From contig JBMNJI010000002.1 in the NCBI GenBank assembly GCA_050951585.1, positions 6,900 to 70,899 of the forward strand: DNA of 64,000 bases. The letters run 5' to 3'. The position numbers were made by a program, and so were the translations under genes. The notes under the pieces were generated by a model, which saw only the letters and a list, made by a program, of their open reading frames with translations, was not told the DNA's origin and made no database searches. Source of the stretch: UBA3937 sp050951585. Its GTDB lineage: Bacteria > Bacillota > Peptococcia > DRI-13 > DTU073. Of the stretch, positions 44,912 through 54,004 are shown piece after piece (within the stretch, counting starts at the first letter, position 1; each line of letters begins with the position of its first letter).

Positions 44912-46615
44912 TTAGAACCCGCCGCCGCCAAACTGCTGCGATAACCAAAGACTCTGCTCATTCATCATCTGAATGGCTTTTTCCATGGCCGTAAATTGTC
45001 GCCAGTAACGGTCTTCCCGCTGGAGCAAAATATCCTCTAAACGCTTAATCTTATCCGTAAAATCGCCGATCCACTTGTCGATTTTACTGATACTCCCATG
45101 CTCCACCACAAAGTCCAGTAAAATGTTGGAGCTGACATTACGGTGAAGATCGCCGTCACTGCCCGGCCCCGCTTTATGAATCACATCCTTCATGCCGGCA
45201 ATCAGATTATCGTATAAACGGGTGATAATCCCGCTCTGACTCCTCTTTTCACGAATCTGTTCCGGTGTCAGGCTACTTTCATTCTTTAACGCTAAACTGT
45301 CATCCGGTTTCTTGAATAATAGCTCCAAGACCCCCTCCGGATCCTTATTAATCGCCTCCGTTAACTTCGCGGTGTTTATTTGTAGCTTCCCACCGCGTGA
45401 GCCCCGGGCATAACTTTCCGTGGTAATCCCAAGCTCCGTCAGATGCGCGAAAGAACCTACCACGCCGGAAACTTCCTCGTACAAACCCACCCGCACCGTA
45501 TTCAGGGTCCGGACCAGGATTTCATCGTTCCGCAGTAACCCGCTTTTCGCCTTTTCCTCCCATTGCTCTTCCTGCTTTTCGGATAACTGATCCCTTTGCT
45601 CATCAGTCAGCGGGCGGTAATCCTTATACCGCTCTTCGCCTAATTCGCCGTTGATTTTGTCAATGAAGGCATTGTATTTCTCTACAAAATCACTGACCTT
45701 CGCGATGATTCCTTCCACATTCGTCGCTACTTCCAGCGTCGCCGCTCCGGTGGCTTTTAAAGTAATATTGACATTATTCAACATAAAGTTATTCGAGCTT
45801 TGGGTTATTCCTTTCGCCGCCCCAAAGTCTAAAAGGGCATCCTTCCCGCTGTAGACGGCGGCATCAGCCACGTCATGTGACACACCCGCATCATCCAGAT
45901 ACTGCAGGTTAAGTATATTCTCACTGCCGGTAAGAAATTTACGTCCATCCGTCAAAACACTCTCATCGGTAATTTGCAGTGTATTGTTACTGCCCGTATT
46001 TTTCGTCTGCAGAAAGAAGCGGTCGAGCTGGGCGTCATACATGGCCGTAACCCCGATATTGGCGGCATTAATCTCCTTAACCAGATCGTTGATGGTGACA
46101 TTGCTTAAATCCTCTTTCTCTTTATAGATGGTAAGCTCACCCAAATTTGTGGTGATCGTAAAATTAAGTATATCCGTCTCCGCATTCAACCCGAACTGCG
46201 TCGCCAGATTATCCTTTGCGCCTGTAGAAATAGCGGAACCGCTTGCCGCCGACCAGTTCGAAGCTAATTGATGCACCTGTAATTGATACGAACCGGCTAC
46301 CGCTTCGGCACTTGCCTGTACCGAAGCAATCCCCCCATTGGATAGAGTGGCTGCTTTGACCCAATCCAGGCTACTCACCCCGGAGGATAGTAAAGTACCG
46401 GAAGAAGTAGTCCGCGTTAACCCTAACTCCTTCTTCGAGTCCAGAATAAAGTTGGCAAACACCCGATTGACCTCCTGGTAAGCCTCTTGCTGCCAGGAAG
46501 CAAGGGTGCGCTCCTGATACACTTTGTCCACTTTCGTCCGCTCAGCCCTGATCAGATCACTGACCAGCTGATCAATATCCATTCCTGAGGCCAGTCCGCC
46601 AATGCGCATATTCAT
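44912..46615 (-). CDS. fliD: Flagellar hook-associated protein 2 (filament cap)
   Basis: A 567-residue FliD with the N-terminal domain start MRIGGLASGMDIDQLVSDL and the C-terminal domain (LTELGI, then coiled coil LEDILLQREDRYWRQFTAMEKA in parts). It caps the growing filament and promotes flagellin folding. The frame is intact, unlike the neighbouring hag. Transcribed from the flaG SigD promoter. Confidence 0.95.
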   Translation of the reverse strand: MNMRIGGLASGMDIDQLVSDLIRAERTKVDKVYQERTLASWQQEAYQEVNRVFANFILDSKKELGLTRTTSSGTLLSSGVSSLDWVKAATLSNGGIASVQASAEAVAGSYQLQVHQLASNWSAASGSAISTGAKDNLATQFGLNAETDILNFTITTNLGELTIYKEKEDLSNVTINDLVKEINAANIGVTAMYDAQLDRFFLQTKNTGSNNTLQITDESVLTDGRKFLTGSENILNLQYLDDAGVSHDVADAAVYSGKDALLDFGAAKGITQSSNNFMLNNVNITLKATGAATLEVATNVEGIIAKVSDFVEKYNAFIDKINGELGEERYKDYRPLTDEQRDQLSEKQEEQWEEKAKSGLLRNDEILVRTLNTVRVGLYEEVSGVVGSFAHLTELGITTESYARGSRGGKLQINTAKLTEAINKDPEGVLELLFKKPDDSLALKNESSLTPEQIREKRSQSGIITRLYDNLIAGMKDVIHKAGPGSDGDLHRNVSSNILLDFVVEHGSISKIDKWIGDFTDKIKRLEDILLQREDRYWRQFTAMEKAIQMMNEQSLWLSQQFGGGGF

Positions 46616-46638
46616 ACGACAGCACCTCCTGCTTAAAG

Positions 46639-47010
46639 CTAAGCTTTTTCATCCACCAGAATGCCGGCAAGCTCCATCATCTTCGCCACCATATCCAGAA
46701 TCTTCTCCGGCGGAATCTCCCGGATCACTTCATCATTTTTATAAATCTTCACCATAATCTGACGTGTTTGCTCATGAATCGAGAACTCTACCCGCGAATC
46801 ATATAACAGTAGTTTTTGATTAGCCTTTTCTATGGCTTCAATTACTTCCGCTTCCGAGATTTCTTTTTTCTGTGTATTCCGGTCAGGTTTAATGGCAACC
46901 GCACAATCTTGAGCTTGCGGCTCCCTTTTGAGAGGTAAAATCGACTCCGGGGAAGGCTGTTTTACTACAGCCGTAACCGGGTTCATACTAATACCTTCAA
47001 CCCGCATCAT
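46639..47010 (-). CDS. flaG: FlaG-family flagellar protein
   Basis: A 123-residue protein with the FlaG domain in its second half (ANQKLLLYDSRVEFSIHE, then IMVKIY and EVIREIPPEKIL). FlaG limits filament length in some bacteria; in B. subtilis the gene is yvyC at the same place. The start may be the second or third Met; a SigD promoter lies just upstream. Confidence 0.9.
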   Translation of the reverse strand: MMRVEGISMNPVTAVVKQPSPESILPLKREPQAQDCAVAIKPDRNTQKKEISEAEVIEAIEKANQKLLLYDSRVEFSIHEQTRQIMVKIYKNDEVIREIPPEKILDMVAKMMELAGILVDEKA

Positions 47011-47044
47011 TATCCCTACTTTCCTCTATAATATTCTAACATAT

Positions 47045-47072
47045 ATATCGGATAAAAAGTGCGAAAAGTTTA
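47045..47072 (-). promoter_or_regulatory. SigD promoter of flaG-fliD-fliS-fliT
   Basis: Minus strand TAAA (47069-47072), 16-base spacer, TCCGATAT (47045-47052), one base off the SigD -10 consensus GCCGATAT. Confidence 0.8.
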
Positions 47073-47092
47073 GACCTTTCGCGAAGGGAAGT

Positions 47093-47127
47093 TAAAACGG
47101 GTCAGGAATTTCCCAACCCGTTTTAAA
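47093..47127 (-). terminator. Terminator after hag
   Basis: Perfect 11-base stem TTAAAACGGGT / ACCCGTTTTAA with a 13-base loop; the T run is in the right arm. It isolates the flagellin transcript. Confidence 0.8.
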
Positions 47128-47152
47128 CAATGCCAAATAAACCTTTCCTTTA

Positions 47153-48285
47153 CTATCTGAGTAATTGCAGGATGCCCTGCGGAGCCTGGTTGGCCTGAGC
47201 CAGCATAGCCGTCGCAGCCTGTTGCAGGATGTTGTTCTTGGTGAACTCCATCATTTCTTTGGCCATGTCTACGTCACGGATACGGGATTCAGCAGCCTGG
47301 AGGTTCTCACTGGAGGTATCCAGGTTGGCGATGGTGTGCTCGAGCCTGTTCTGATAAGCACCTAATTTGGCCCGTTCTTGCGATACTTTCGTCAGAGCTG
47401 CATCAATAGCGCTAACCTATCTGCGAAGGATTGTGTCTGCTTCAGTAACATCTAATCGCATCTATTTTGAGACCAGCAGTACCCAACTGATTTGCCTGCA
47501 TATCGTCGATAGAAACATCCAGATCTTGACCGCTGTTAGCCCCGATTTGGAAGGAGATACCACTGGCTGTTACATCAAAAGTGTTGTTTGTAGCTAATAC
47601 TTCACTGCCGGGCAGTTCCGACCTTTTCAATAACTACGCCGATTTTATCAAAGTATATTCTCGTTCCGTCTGCTATAGCAGTCATGTCGGCAACTTTAAC
47701 CGTTTGAGATAATGCACCGCCGGCAGTAGTAAGTGTTACGTATCCTCAGCAGCAGTAGCCGTGTCAACGTTATATCCGTCCCAACTGCGCCCCTGTAACA
47801 TCAACAATTTTAAATGATGCTGTATCCCATCCGTCTAACTGACCAACATCTACGTAGTTGCACCTAAAGTACCGTCAAGTAATTTCTGTCCGTTAAATTC
47901 TGTTCTGTTCGCAATGTCTGTAATTTCTGTCCGCAAGTTCGGCAATTTCTGCCTGAATCTTCGCTTTATCCTCTGCTGTATTGGTGCCGTTGTTGGCCTG
48001 AACAGCCAATTCCCTGATTCTTTGCAGAATGGAGTGAACTTCGTTCAGGGCACCTTCTGCCGTCTGGATCATGCTGATGCCGTCCTGCGCATTTCTGGAA
48101 GCCTGGTTTAAACCTCTGATCTGGGATCTCATTTTTTCGGAGATCGCTAACCCTGCTGCGTCGTCACCGGCCTTGTTGATCTTTAAACCTGAGGATAATT
48201 TCTCCATGGATTTGGAAGCATTCGTATTGGCTGCCCCTAACTGACGATAAGTGTTCATCGCCATAATGTTGTTGTTAATTCTCAT
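47153..48285 (-). pseudogene. hag: Flagellin, central region broken by several frameshifts
   Basis: The N-terminal D0/D1 part (MRINNNIMAMNTYRQL to AEIAELAD, about 118 residues) and the C-terminal D1/D0 part (AIDAALTKVSQERAKLG to QAPQGILQLLR) are intact flagellin. Between 47416 and 47930 the frame breaks about seven times, mostly by single-base insertions, near 47929, 47853, 47781, 47740, 47616 and 47454, with an in-frame TAG near 47420. Pieces of a normal middle domain (e.g. KLLDGTLGAT, VADMTAIADGT, SGISFQIGANSGQDL) are readable in turn in different frames, so the ancestral protein can be reconstructed. The gene has its SigD promoter, a structured leader, AAGGAGG site and terminator. It is either a recent pseudogene or an error-rich stretch of assembly. 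Confidence 0.85.
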
Positions 48286-48296
48286 GATTCTTTCCT

Positions 48297-48333
48297 CCTT
48301 GAATTTTTATTTTTTCTTCATCCTTGAAGAAAA
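48297..48333 (-). promoter_or_regulatory. CsrA-binding leader of hag
   Basis: In the minus-strand leader an 8-base stem TTTTCTTC / GAAGAAAA presents the hexaloop AAGGAT (48312-48333), the structure CsrA prefers, and a second GGA lies in the Shine-Dalgarno CAAGGAGG about 20 bases downstream. This mirrors the two CsrA sites of B. subtilis hag. Confidence 0.7.
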
Positions 48334-48380
48334 GTCCAAAATCATCCGGGGCCCACGGATAATTTTTTCCTTCATTATCT

Positions 48381-48408
48381 ATATCGAACTATGTTCCCAA
48401 AAAGTTTA
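48381..48408 (-). promoter_or_regulatory. SigD promoter of hag
   Basis: Minus strand TAAA (48405-48408), 16-base spacer, TTCGATAT (48381-48388). Confidence 0.7.
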
Positions 48409-48439
48409 GCACTTTTTTACGATTTTGTGAAATAATATT

Positions 48440-48691
48440 TTACTTTTTTTCGTCATCCCCGGCGAAAAGCTCTTTGACCTCTGCTTTTATGAGTTCTACC
48501 TGCACCGTCTGCCGGGCGGCTTTAATATTTTCTTCCTGAATAGCGGTAAAGATCTCCTTGCGGTAAACAGCGCAATCCCGGGGAGCATTCACCCCGAGAC
48601 GGACCTGGGTCGGGGTAATCTCGAGCACAACTACTTCGATGTCTTCCCCGAGCATAATGCTTTCATCTTTTTTTCTGGTTAGTACGAGCAT
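48440..48691 (-). CDS. csrA: Translational regulator CsrA
   Basis: An 83-residue RNA-binding dimer with the typical MLVLTRKKDESIMLG start and the conserved ITPTQVRLGVNAPR core. It blocks translation of flagellin mRNA by binding GGA loops. The ATG at 48691 follows GAGGAGG; the frame extends to 48709. It overlaps the end of fliW by 29 bases. Confidence 0.96.
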   Translation of the reverse strand: MLVLTRKKDESIMLGEDIEVVVLEITPTQVRLGVNAPRDCAVYRKEIFTAIQEENIKAARQTVQVELIKAEVKELFAGDDEKK

Positions 48692-49226
48692 GACCACATT
48701 CCTCCTCACCGCTGCTTTTCCGCGCGCCCGTCCGGTTTTTTGCCATCTGCCGGGCTGAAGTCTTCTGCTGAGTCTGCCGTGCTTTTTGCGTTTTAGCCAA
48801 TTCCTCGATGATCAGATGCTTGGTGAAATACCTTTTATCCTGCAATACAACCTGTTTCCCTTTTCTCTGCCGGATATTAATAATTACCGGGGCGAGGAGG
48901 TTGGCCGTCATCTGCTTAATATCCTCCGGCACTACCACAATCGCCAGGACGACTACGTCCTCCGGCTTTTCGATTTCCAGCTCTTCCGCGTCCTGGGGCA
49001 AAAGCTCAAAATCGTAATCGGGTTTAAAGGTAAAAGGGTTTATCACGACAAAAAGTATTTCCGGATCATCCACCGACTGCAGCCACCAGAGGGGATTGTT
49101 TTCGTCCTCATTATCAATGATAAAAAACCGCTTCATTCCTTCAAAAGCAATGATCCCATGCTCAAAAGTAATAATTTTTTCCTCCGCAAATTCTATTCGG
49201 CCAAAATATTTGCTTTGCAGAATCAT
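48663..49226 (-). CDS. fliW: Flagellar assembly factor FliW
   Basis: A 187-residue FliW that antagonises CsrA and is itself sequestered by flagellin. Motifs FEHGIIAFEGMKRFFI and NPFTFKPDYDFEL are typical. After the usual end (KRYFTKHLI, about residue 143) there is a basic tail of about 45 residues, rich in Lys, Gln and Arg, reaching into csrA. A one-base shift in the tail would end it just before csrA, so a sequence error there is possible. Start at 49226 (MILQSKYFG) with GAGGG upstream. Confidence 0.93.
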   Translation of the reverse strand: MILQSKYFGRIEFAEEKIITFEHGIIAFEGMKRFFIIDNEDENNPLWWLQSVDDPEILFVVINPFTFKPDYDFELLPQDAEELEIEKPEDVVVLAIVVVPEDIKQMTANLLAPVIINIRQRKGKQVVLQDKRYFTKHLIIEELAKTQKARQTQQKTSARQMAKNRTGARKSSGEEECGHARTNQKKR

Positions 49227-49396
49227 CTCGGCAATCCCTCTTTCCTTCATCTTTCTTTTTCATTTGATTTTTAATTTCCTGTCATCTTGCCAGATGCACC
49301 TTTTCTCCACTTACTTAATTCTTTATATCTTTTTTATTTTCCTCTAATTTGTTAATTATTTTCTTTTTTATACTGTTTTATTTGTCACAGCACAGC

Positions 49397-49451
49397 AAAA
49401 AACCACCGCCTTAACCCTTCATTAATTACTTCGGTAAGGGATAAGCGGCGG
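49397..49451 (-). terminator. Terminator after the yviE-type gene
   Basis: Minus strand stem CCGCCGCTTAtCCCTT / AAGGGtTAAGGCGGTGG with a 16-base loop, then TTTTTT, directly after the DUF6470 stop. fliW-csrA-hag therefore needs its own promoter. Confidence 0.85.
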
Positions 49452-49454
49452 AGT

Positions 49455-50009
49455 TTACGCTTTCCGGTCTACATAGCGGATCTCCACGCCCCCACGCTGT
49501 TCCAGATAGAATTTTACGGCCCCGGGGTGAAATTTATAGCGGGGATACTCCCGCTGATATTCGCACCGGCCTTGAATCACCTGCCAGTCTATTTGTAAAT
49601 CCCCGATTACCTCGATCTGCGGCCGGCTTTGCGGAATCATCGTAAAGGTCCAGTCAGCAGCTCTGGCCTGCTCCATCCTCGCCAGCGCTATCTCGGCGAC
49701 CGCATCGGAGGGTTTATCAATCCGGGCGAGGCGGTCCCCTTCCTGGGCGGTCCTCCCCACGTACTCCAAAACACTTTGCCGGGCAATTTCAGCCACCTCG
49801 GCCGTGAGTTCAACCGGGTTTTTGAGCCCGCATTCCTTAAAACAAGCGGACTGGTCAATCAGAACACGTGGCAGTGTCCGGTCAATGACCAGTTCTGTTT
49901 TTTGGGACTCGCGCTTAAATTGTCCGCTCGGGTGGCTCATTTCGAGAAACGCCCGGGTGGTCTGAATCCCCAGTTTGGACCAGGTTGTTCTGATTTCCAG
50001 CGACATCAT
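49455..50009 (-). CDS. yviE: DUF6470 (YviE-like) flagellar-cluster protein
   Basis: A 184-residue soluble protein of unknown function, encoded between flgL and fliW as yviE is in B. subtilis. It starts with MSLEIRTTWSKLGIQTTRA and ends with a positively charged EIRYVDRKA. A central helix (AEVAEIARQSVLEYVGR) is followed by a region with PSRPQIEV-like beta character. The frame is intact. Confidence 0.75.
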   Translation of the reverse strand: MMSLEIRTTWSKLGIQTTRAFLEMSHPSGQFKRESQKTELVIDRTLPRVLIDQSACFKECGLKNPVELTAEVAEIARQSVLEYVGRTAQEGDRLARIDKPSDAVAEIALARMEQARAADWTFTMIPQSRPQIEVIGDLQIDWQVIQGRCEYQREYPRYKFHPGAVKFYLEQRGGVEIRYVDRKA

Positions 50010-50088
50010 CTCACCCCCTACCCTATCCTCCGGACAAGACTAACACCAATGTGCATTAAAGCCGGTCGGTGGAAAGAATTAGACGGTA

Positions 50089-50961
50089 TTATCTTAGATA
50101 GTCTACCAGGGTCGGCATGATGATCCGCGCCCCAACCGACAAGGAAGCCTGATAAACATTTTCCGCATTCTTTAATTCCATAATCAACTTGGCCGGATCA
50201 ACCCCGTCAATCTCCGCCTGTAAATTGCTGTAATTGACCTCCTGTTCTTCAAGACGGGCGATAGTCATTTCCAGCCGGTTAATACTGGCCCCTACTTTGG
50301 CCCGACAGGCCAAAACCTGATCAATCCCCTGCTGAAGAGCACTTATGTCGGTACTACCTAAAGATTCGGCATCACCGGTCTCAAGATGCGTAGCAACATT
50401 CTGCAAGGTCCCGATTAAATCCGCCTGCACAAAGACCTCTTCCGCCGTCAGATTAATGGGGATGGTGACCCCTATACTCACCTCATACATAATGCTTTGC
50501 TGGTTATGTTGCCAGGTTCCGTTGTTATAGGGCATATTTTTGGTATTGGTTCCCCCGAAAATATAGCGGTCATTGTGAATGGTGTTGGCAATAACGCCAA
50601 CCTCCTCCACTATTTGCTCAATTTCGGCTTTGACCGCTGCCTGGTCTTCGGGAGCCAATACGCCGTTCGCTGCCTGGACGGTTAATTCATAAGCCCGGCG
50701 CAGCGCCACCGTCAAACCGTCCAACGCCTCATCGGTGGTGCTTAACCAGCTTTTCGCCTCCTGCGCATTATCCTGAAACGCCTTATTTTCCCTGAGGCGG
50801 GAAGCCAAATGCATACTTTCCACAATCCCGGTCGGATCCTGAGACGGCCTGCTGATCCGCTTTCCGGTCGCAAGCTGATTCTGGATTTTCTCCATATTGA
50901 AAATGTTTCTGGAAAGATTGTTTTTTAAATTATTCACCAGAACATTATTGGTAATTCGCAT
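50089..50961 (-). CDS. flgL: Flagellar hook-associated protein 3
   Basis: A 290-residue hook-filament junction protein with the flagellin-like N-terminus (MRITNNVLVNNLKNNLSRN, MEKIQNQLATGKRI) and C-terminal helix (NAENVYQASLSVGARI). Intact, with flgK 12 bases upstream. Confidence 0.95.
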   Translation of the reverse strand: MRITNNVLVNNLKNNLSRNIFNMEKIQNQLATGKRISRPSQDPTGIVESMHLASRLRENKAFQDNAQEAKSWLSTTDEALDGLTVALRRAYELTVQAANGVLAPEDQAAVKAEIEQIVEEVGVIANTIHNDRYIFGGTNTKNMPYNNGTWQHNQQSIMYEVSIGVTIPINLTAEEVFVQADLIGTLQNVATHLETGDAESLGSTDISALQQGIDQVLACRAKVGASINRLEMTIARLEEQEVNYSNLQAEIDGVDPAKLIMELKNAENVYQASLSVGARIIMPTLVDYLR

Positions 50962-50973
50962 TATTCTTCCCTC

Positions 50974-52411
50974 CTATCGCCCGACCATGCCTAATTTGTT
51001 CACCAGGACGTCCATCATTTCATCCATCACGTTAATGACCCGCGCCGCCGCCGTATAAGCGTGCTGATATCTAATCATATTGGTCATTTCCTCGTCAAGG
51101 GAAACGCCGGAGATGGCATCCCGCCGGTTGTTCAACTGTTCAATGATGTAGGTCTTGTTTTCCAGCATCTGGCTGGTTTCCTGCCCCTGCACCCCCAAGC
51201 TGACCGATTAACGACGTATAGTAATCATCAAAGGAAGCCGTACCGCCATTGAGGGTTAATTTATTCTTTAATTGGGCAATCGCGGTGGCATTGGTATTAT
51301 CACCGTCAAAAACATCCGGATCATCTGTCCCCGCTGTGGCAATGAGATTAACATCGGCCTCAATGTCCGGATTAACCCGGATATTTCCCGCACTAAAATC
51401 AGTGGATAAATCGGAAATGACAAAAAAGTCACGTCCGGTGCTTTTATCCAGGGCGAATCCCGCCCGGTGCAAGGTATTAACCTCTTCCGCAATGGTCCTC
51501 GCCAGGGTGGAAATCTTCTCCCGATAACTGGGAATCACCTCATCCCGCATATCCATGTAGCCCTTTAAGGCCCCGCCAAATAAATTTACCGGCCCCTGGG
51601 GGACATTTTTGGTGGGTTCATACCATTCCAGCGTGGCCGTTTCCGGACGAAGGGGATCCTTATTGATAAAGCGGATTTCCCCTAAGACTGACCGGGAAAC
51701 CAGAATTTTCCCTCCGACAGTGATGTTTACCGCGCCAAACTCATCTTCTACCACATCGATGGCGATATTCTTCGCCAGCTCTTCGACCAGCGCATCACGT
51801 TTATCGCGCAAATCATTGGCGGTTTTCACCCCGCCACTTTCCGCCTTAATGATCTGGATATTAAGATCACGGATCTGACGGGCCTGCGTATTGATTTCCT
51901 CAACCTTTAAGCTGATTCCTTTGTTAATATCCATCTGCAGTTCCACAAACTGCGCATCCATGTGATTAAAAGTATTCGCCAGGGTAACCCCTCTTTGCAT
52001 CACATTGGTTCGGGCGGACGGGCTTTCCGGATTACGGGAAAGGGTCTGCCAGGATTCCCAGTACTGATCAAGCACTGAACGCAGGCTGGATTCAGATGGC
52101 TCATTAAAGATCACTTCCAGCTTGCTGATGAGATTGTCCCGGGTTTCCCATTCACCCAAAGCTTTATTCTCCGTACGCATCTGAATATCCAGAAATTCGT
52201 CCCTGATCCGTCGGAAATCGGTAATCGTCACGCCTGTGCCGATAAAACCGTTGATAACCTCTTCCGCGGGACTGGCTTCCATTACCACACCCTGCCGGGT
52301 ATAGCCGGGGGTATTGGCATTGGCAATATTATGGCTTGTGACATCTAAAGCCCTCTGCTGGGCGGCTAAAGCCCTGTACCCTATGCTGAGGCCAAAAAAT
52401 GTAGACCGCAT
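50974..52411 (-). pseudogene. flgK: Flagellar hook-associated protein 1, one frameshift
   Basis: FlgK of about 478 residues read in two frames. The first frame (MRSTFFGLSIGYRALAAQQ to TSLIGQLG) is intact; at 51192-51196 a run of five G on the coding strand, where four would keep frame, shifts it. The second frame carries the conserved C-terminus (LEEMTNMIRYQHAYTAAARV-like, KLGMVGR). A real pseudogene, slippage-based switching, or a sequencing error in the homopolymer are all possible. Confidence 0.85.
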
Positions 52412-52504
52412 TCTATCATCACTCCCTATCCTCGAACCCCAAATATTGAATCTTGAATCTATCTTGAATCTATGCTCATTATTTTCTAACCTTGAACCTG
52501 GAAG

Positions 52505-53004
52505 CTACACCTTCTTATCCAGAAAATTAGTCAGACTTTCCACCTTTACCTCTTTATCGGCATTATAAAGGGGCTTCGATTGCTGACTCAAAACATCCAC
52601 GGTAAAATTAACAAATTGAATCGACTGCTCCAGCAACTGGGTATTTTCCTGATTAAATCTCCGCAAATCTTTCAGACACGCGGAAAGATTCCCATGGACC
52701 CTCTCCAGCAAAGAGCGGGACGGTTCATCAACACGCGGCAGAAAATTCAGCCAGCGTCGACTCCGGTCCCACGCCATAATCTTGCGCTAAAGCAGTAAAA
52801 CAATGCTCTCGTTTTTCTTCTAATTTGCCGGCCTGTAAGACCAGCCCTTCTTCCTGAACGGTAATCTCCTGCCAAAGCGGCAATATCCCCTTTGATTAAG
52901 ATCTTCTGCTTCTGCCGGGCTAACTCCAGCAACTCCTCATAAATCTTCTCCTGTTCCTCTAAAATACTGATTAATGTCTCGACTGCGTCTTTTCTGGCTT
53001 CCAT
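52505..53004 (-). pseudogene. flgN: FlgN-type export chaperone, two frameshifts
   Basis: A helical protein of about 165 residues in three frame pieces: MEARKDAVETLISILEEQEK to IAALA; a middle piece reading EITVQEEGLVLQAGKLEEKR; then LPRVDEPSRSLLERVHGNLS to LDKKV. Extra bases near 52868 (G) and in a T run at 52742-52745 break it. Position between flgM and flgK matches B. subtilis yvyG/flgN, which chaperones FlgK and FlgL. Confidence 0.8.
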
Positions 53005-53027
53005 TTTTTCACCCCTTCAAACTATTT

Positions 53028-53346
53028 TCATCCTTTGAATTCGGTGAGATCCCAGATTTTTTCCACCAGCTCTTCATTCTTCACCGCATAACTGCCCACC
53101 TTAATCGCAGCTCTTTAATTCCTCCAGCTTTTTCTCCTGCGCCTCGGAGGTTTCCGGTAACTGTTGCAGGGCTTTAAAGGCTGTGCCGTAGAACCTTGCT
53201 TCACTGGAGATATTTACGGCATCATATTTGGCCGCTTCATTGCCCTTCTCCACGGCCTTTCCTTTGTTTTGCTGATTATATGCTTTTGTGATTCCCGAAA
53301 CAGGCTGATTGGTGACCCGCATCATCCTCACCTCATCCCCTCTCAC
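53028..53346 (-). pseudogene. flgM: Anti-sigma-D factor FlgM, one frameshift
   Basis: Start MMRVTNQPVSGITKAYNQQ; the frame stops at 53101, but removing one extra base near 53109 lets it continue (SAIKVGSYAVKNEELVEKIW, DLTEFKG) to a TGA at 53028. That gives about 100 residues, with the sigma-binding C-terminal helices restored. If truncated as written, it would lose part of its SigD-binding region and SigD genes could be constantly on. Confidence 0.85.
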
Positions 53347-53356
53347 TGAATAAAAA

Positions 53357-53398
53357 TATACCTATCATTTATATCGGATAGGTATAACATTTTATTAA
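53357..53398 (-). promoter_or_regulatory. SigD promoter of flgM with inverted repeat
   Basis: Minus strand TTAA (53395-53398), 16-base spacer, TCCGATAT (53371-53378). A perfect 10-base inverted repeat TATACCTATC / GATAGGTATA (53357-53366, 53377-53386) overlaps the -10. Confidence 0.65.
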
Positions 53399-53548
53399 TA
53401 GCTTATTTCGGCCGTTCTCGGCCCTCTGGGGCTATTTGTGCTCGTTTTTCTCTCGTTTTTCTGCCCATCTCTACCTACTTCCTTTCTCCTTCTCCTGCTG
53501 CTTAATCCCTGCCACAAGCCGGCGGAATGCATCCGCGGACTGTTCTTT

Positions 53549-53938
53549 TTATACTCTCTCTTCCTTCTTTTTCTGCAACTCGGAAATGGCCTTATCATTT
53601 TCCTCCCGGATGACCTTTTTTATTCCGGAAGTAAGTTTTTCCTGACAAGCAAGGCAATAGCGGCCGCTATTGATCGTGATTCCGCAAAGTTCGCATTGTA
53701 ATTTGGCCTGCAGCATTCCCTGGGTTGAAAAACGCCCCTCTTTCAAATAGCGTAAGATTTTATCCTCGGCAATCCCTGTTTTCTCGCTGACTTCCGCAAT
53801 TCCCACGCCGGGGTTTTCCGCAATATACTTACGCACAATTTTATAGTTTTCTTCATCAAGCTTTTGGCACGCCGGACAAAGATTTGTCCGAAGATATGTG
53901 AATACCTGACCGCATTGAGGGCAGTTTCTCAGTTTCAT
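53549..53938 (-). CDS. yvyF: YvyF-type flagellar operon protein with two zinc-finger-like motifs
   Basis: A 129-residue protein with Cys pairs CPQCG / CPACQ at the N-terminus and CELCG / CLACQ near 80-100, which probably bind zinc, around a short helix-turn-helix-like middle (VGIAEVSEKTGIAEDKILRYLKEG in parts). The family (flagellar operon protein TIGR03826) is encoded before flgM; function is not settled. Confidence 0.85.
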   Translation of the reverse strand: MKLRNCPQCGQVFTYLRTNLCPACQKLDEENYKIVRKYIAENPGVGIAEVSEKTGIAEDKILRYLKEGRFSTQGMLQAKLQCELCGITINSGRYCLACQEKLTSGIKKVIREENDKAISELQKKKEERV

Positions 53939-54004
53939 CGTTCTTCGCTCCTTTACATAGGGTTCTCGCCCATTTCCGCTTCGACTTCTCTAATCTCAAT
54001 TCTC

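Noticed and set aside
47602..47630. Separate small gene made of the flagellin middle frames
   Set aside because: The frames join in order into a normal flagellin middle domain, so they are pieces of hag.
53395..53598. 67-codon basic frame after yvyF
   Set aside because: Overlaps the yvyF end and SigD promoter region; composition looks like noncoding sequence read by chance.
53864..53885. TGGCAC as a sigma-54 -24 element
   Set aside because: No TTGC-type -12 at the right distance and it lies inside yvyF.
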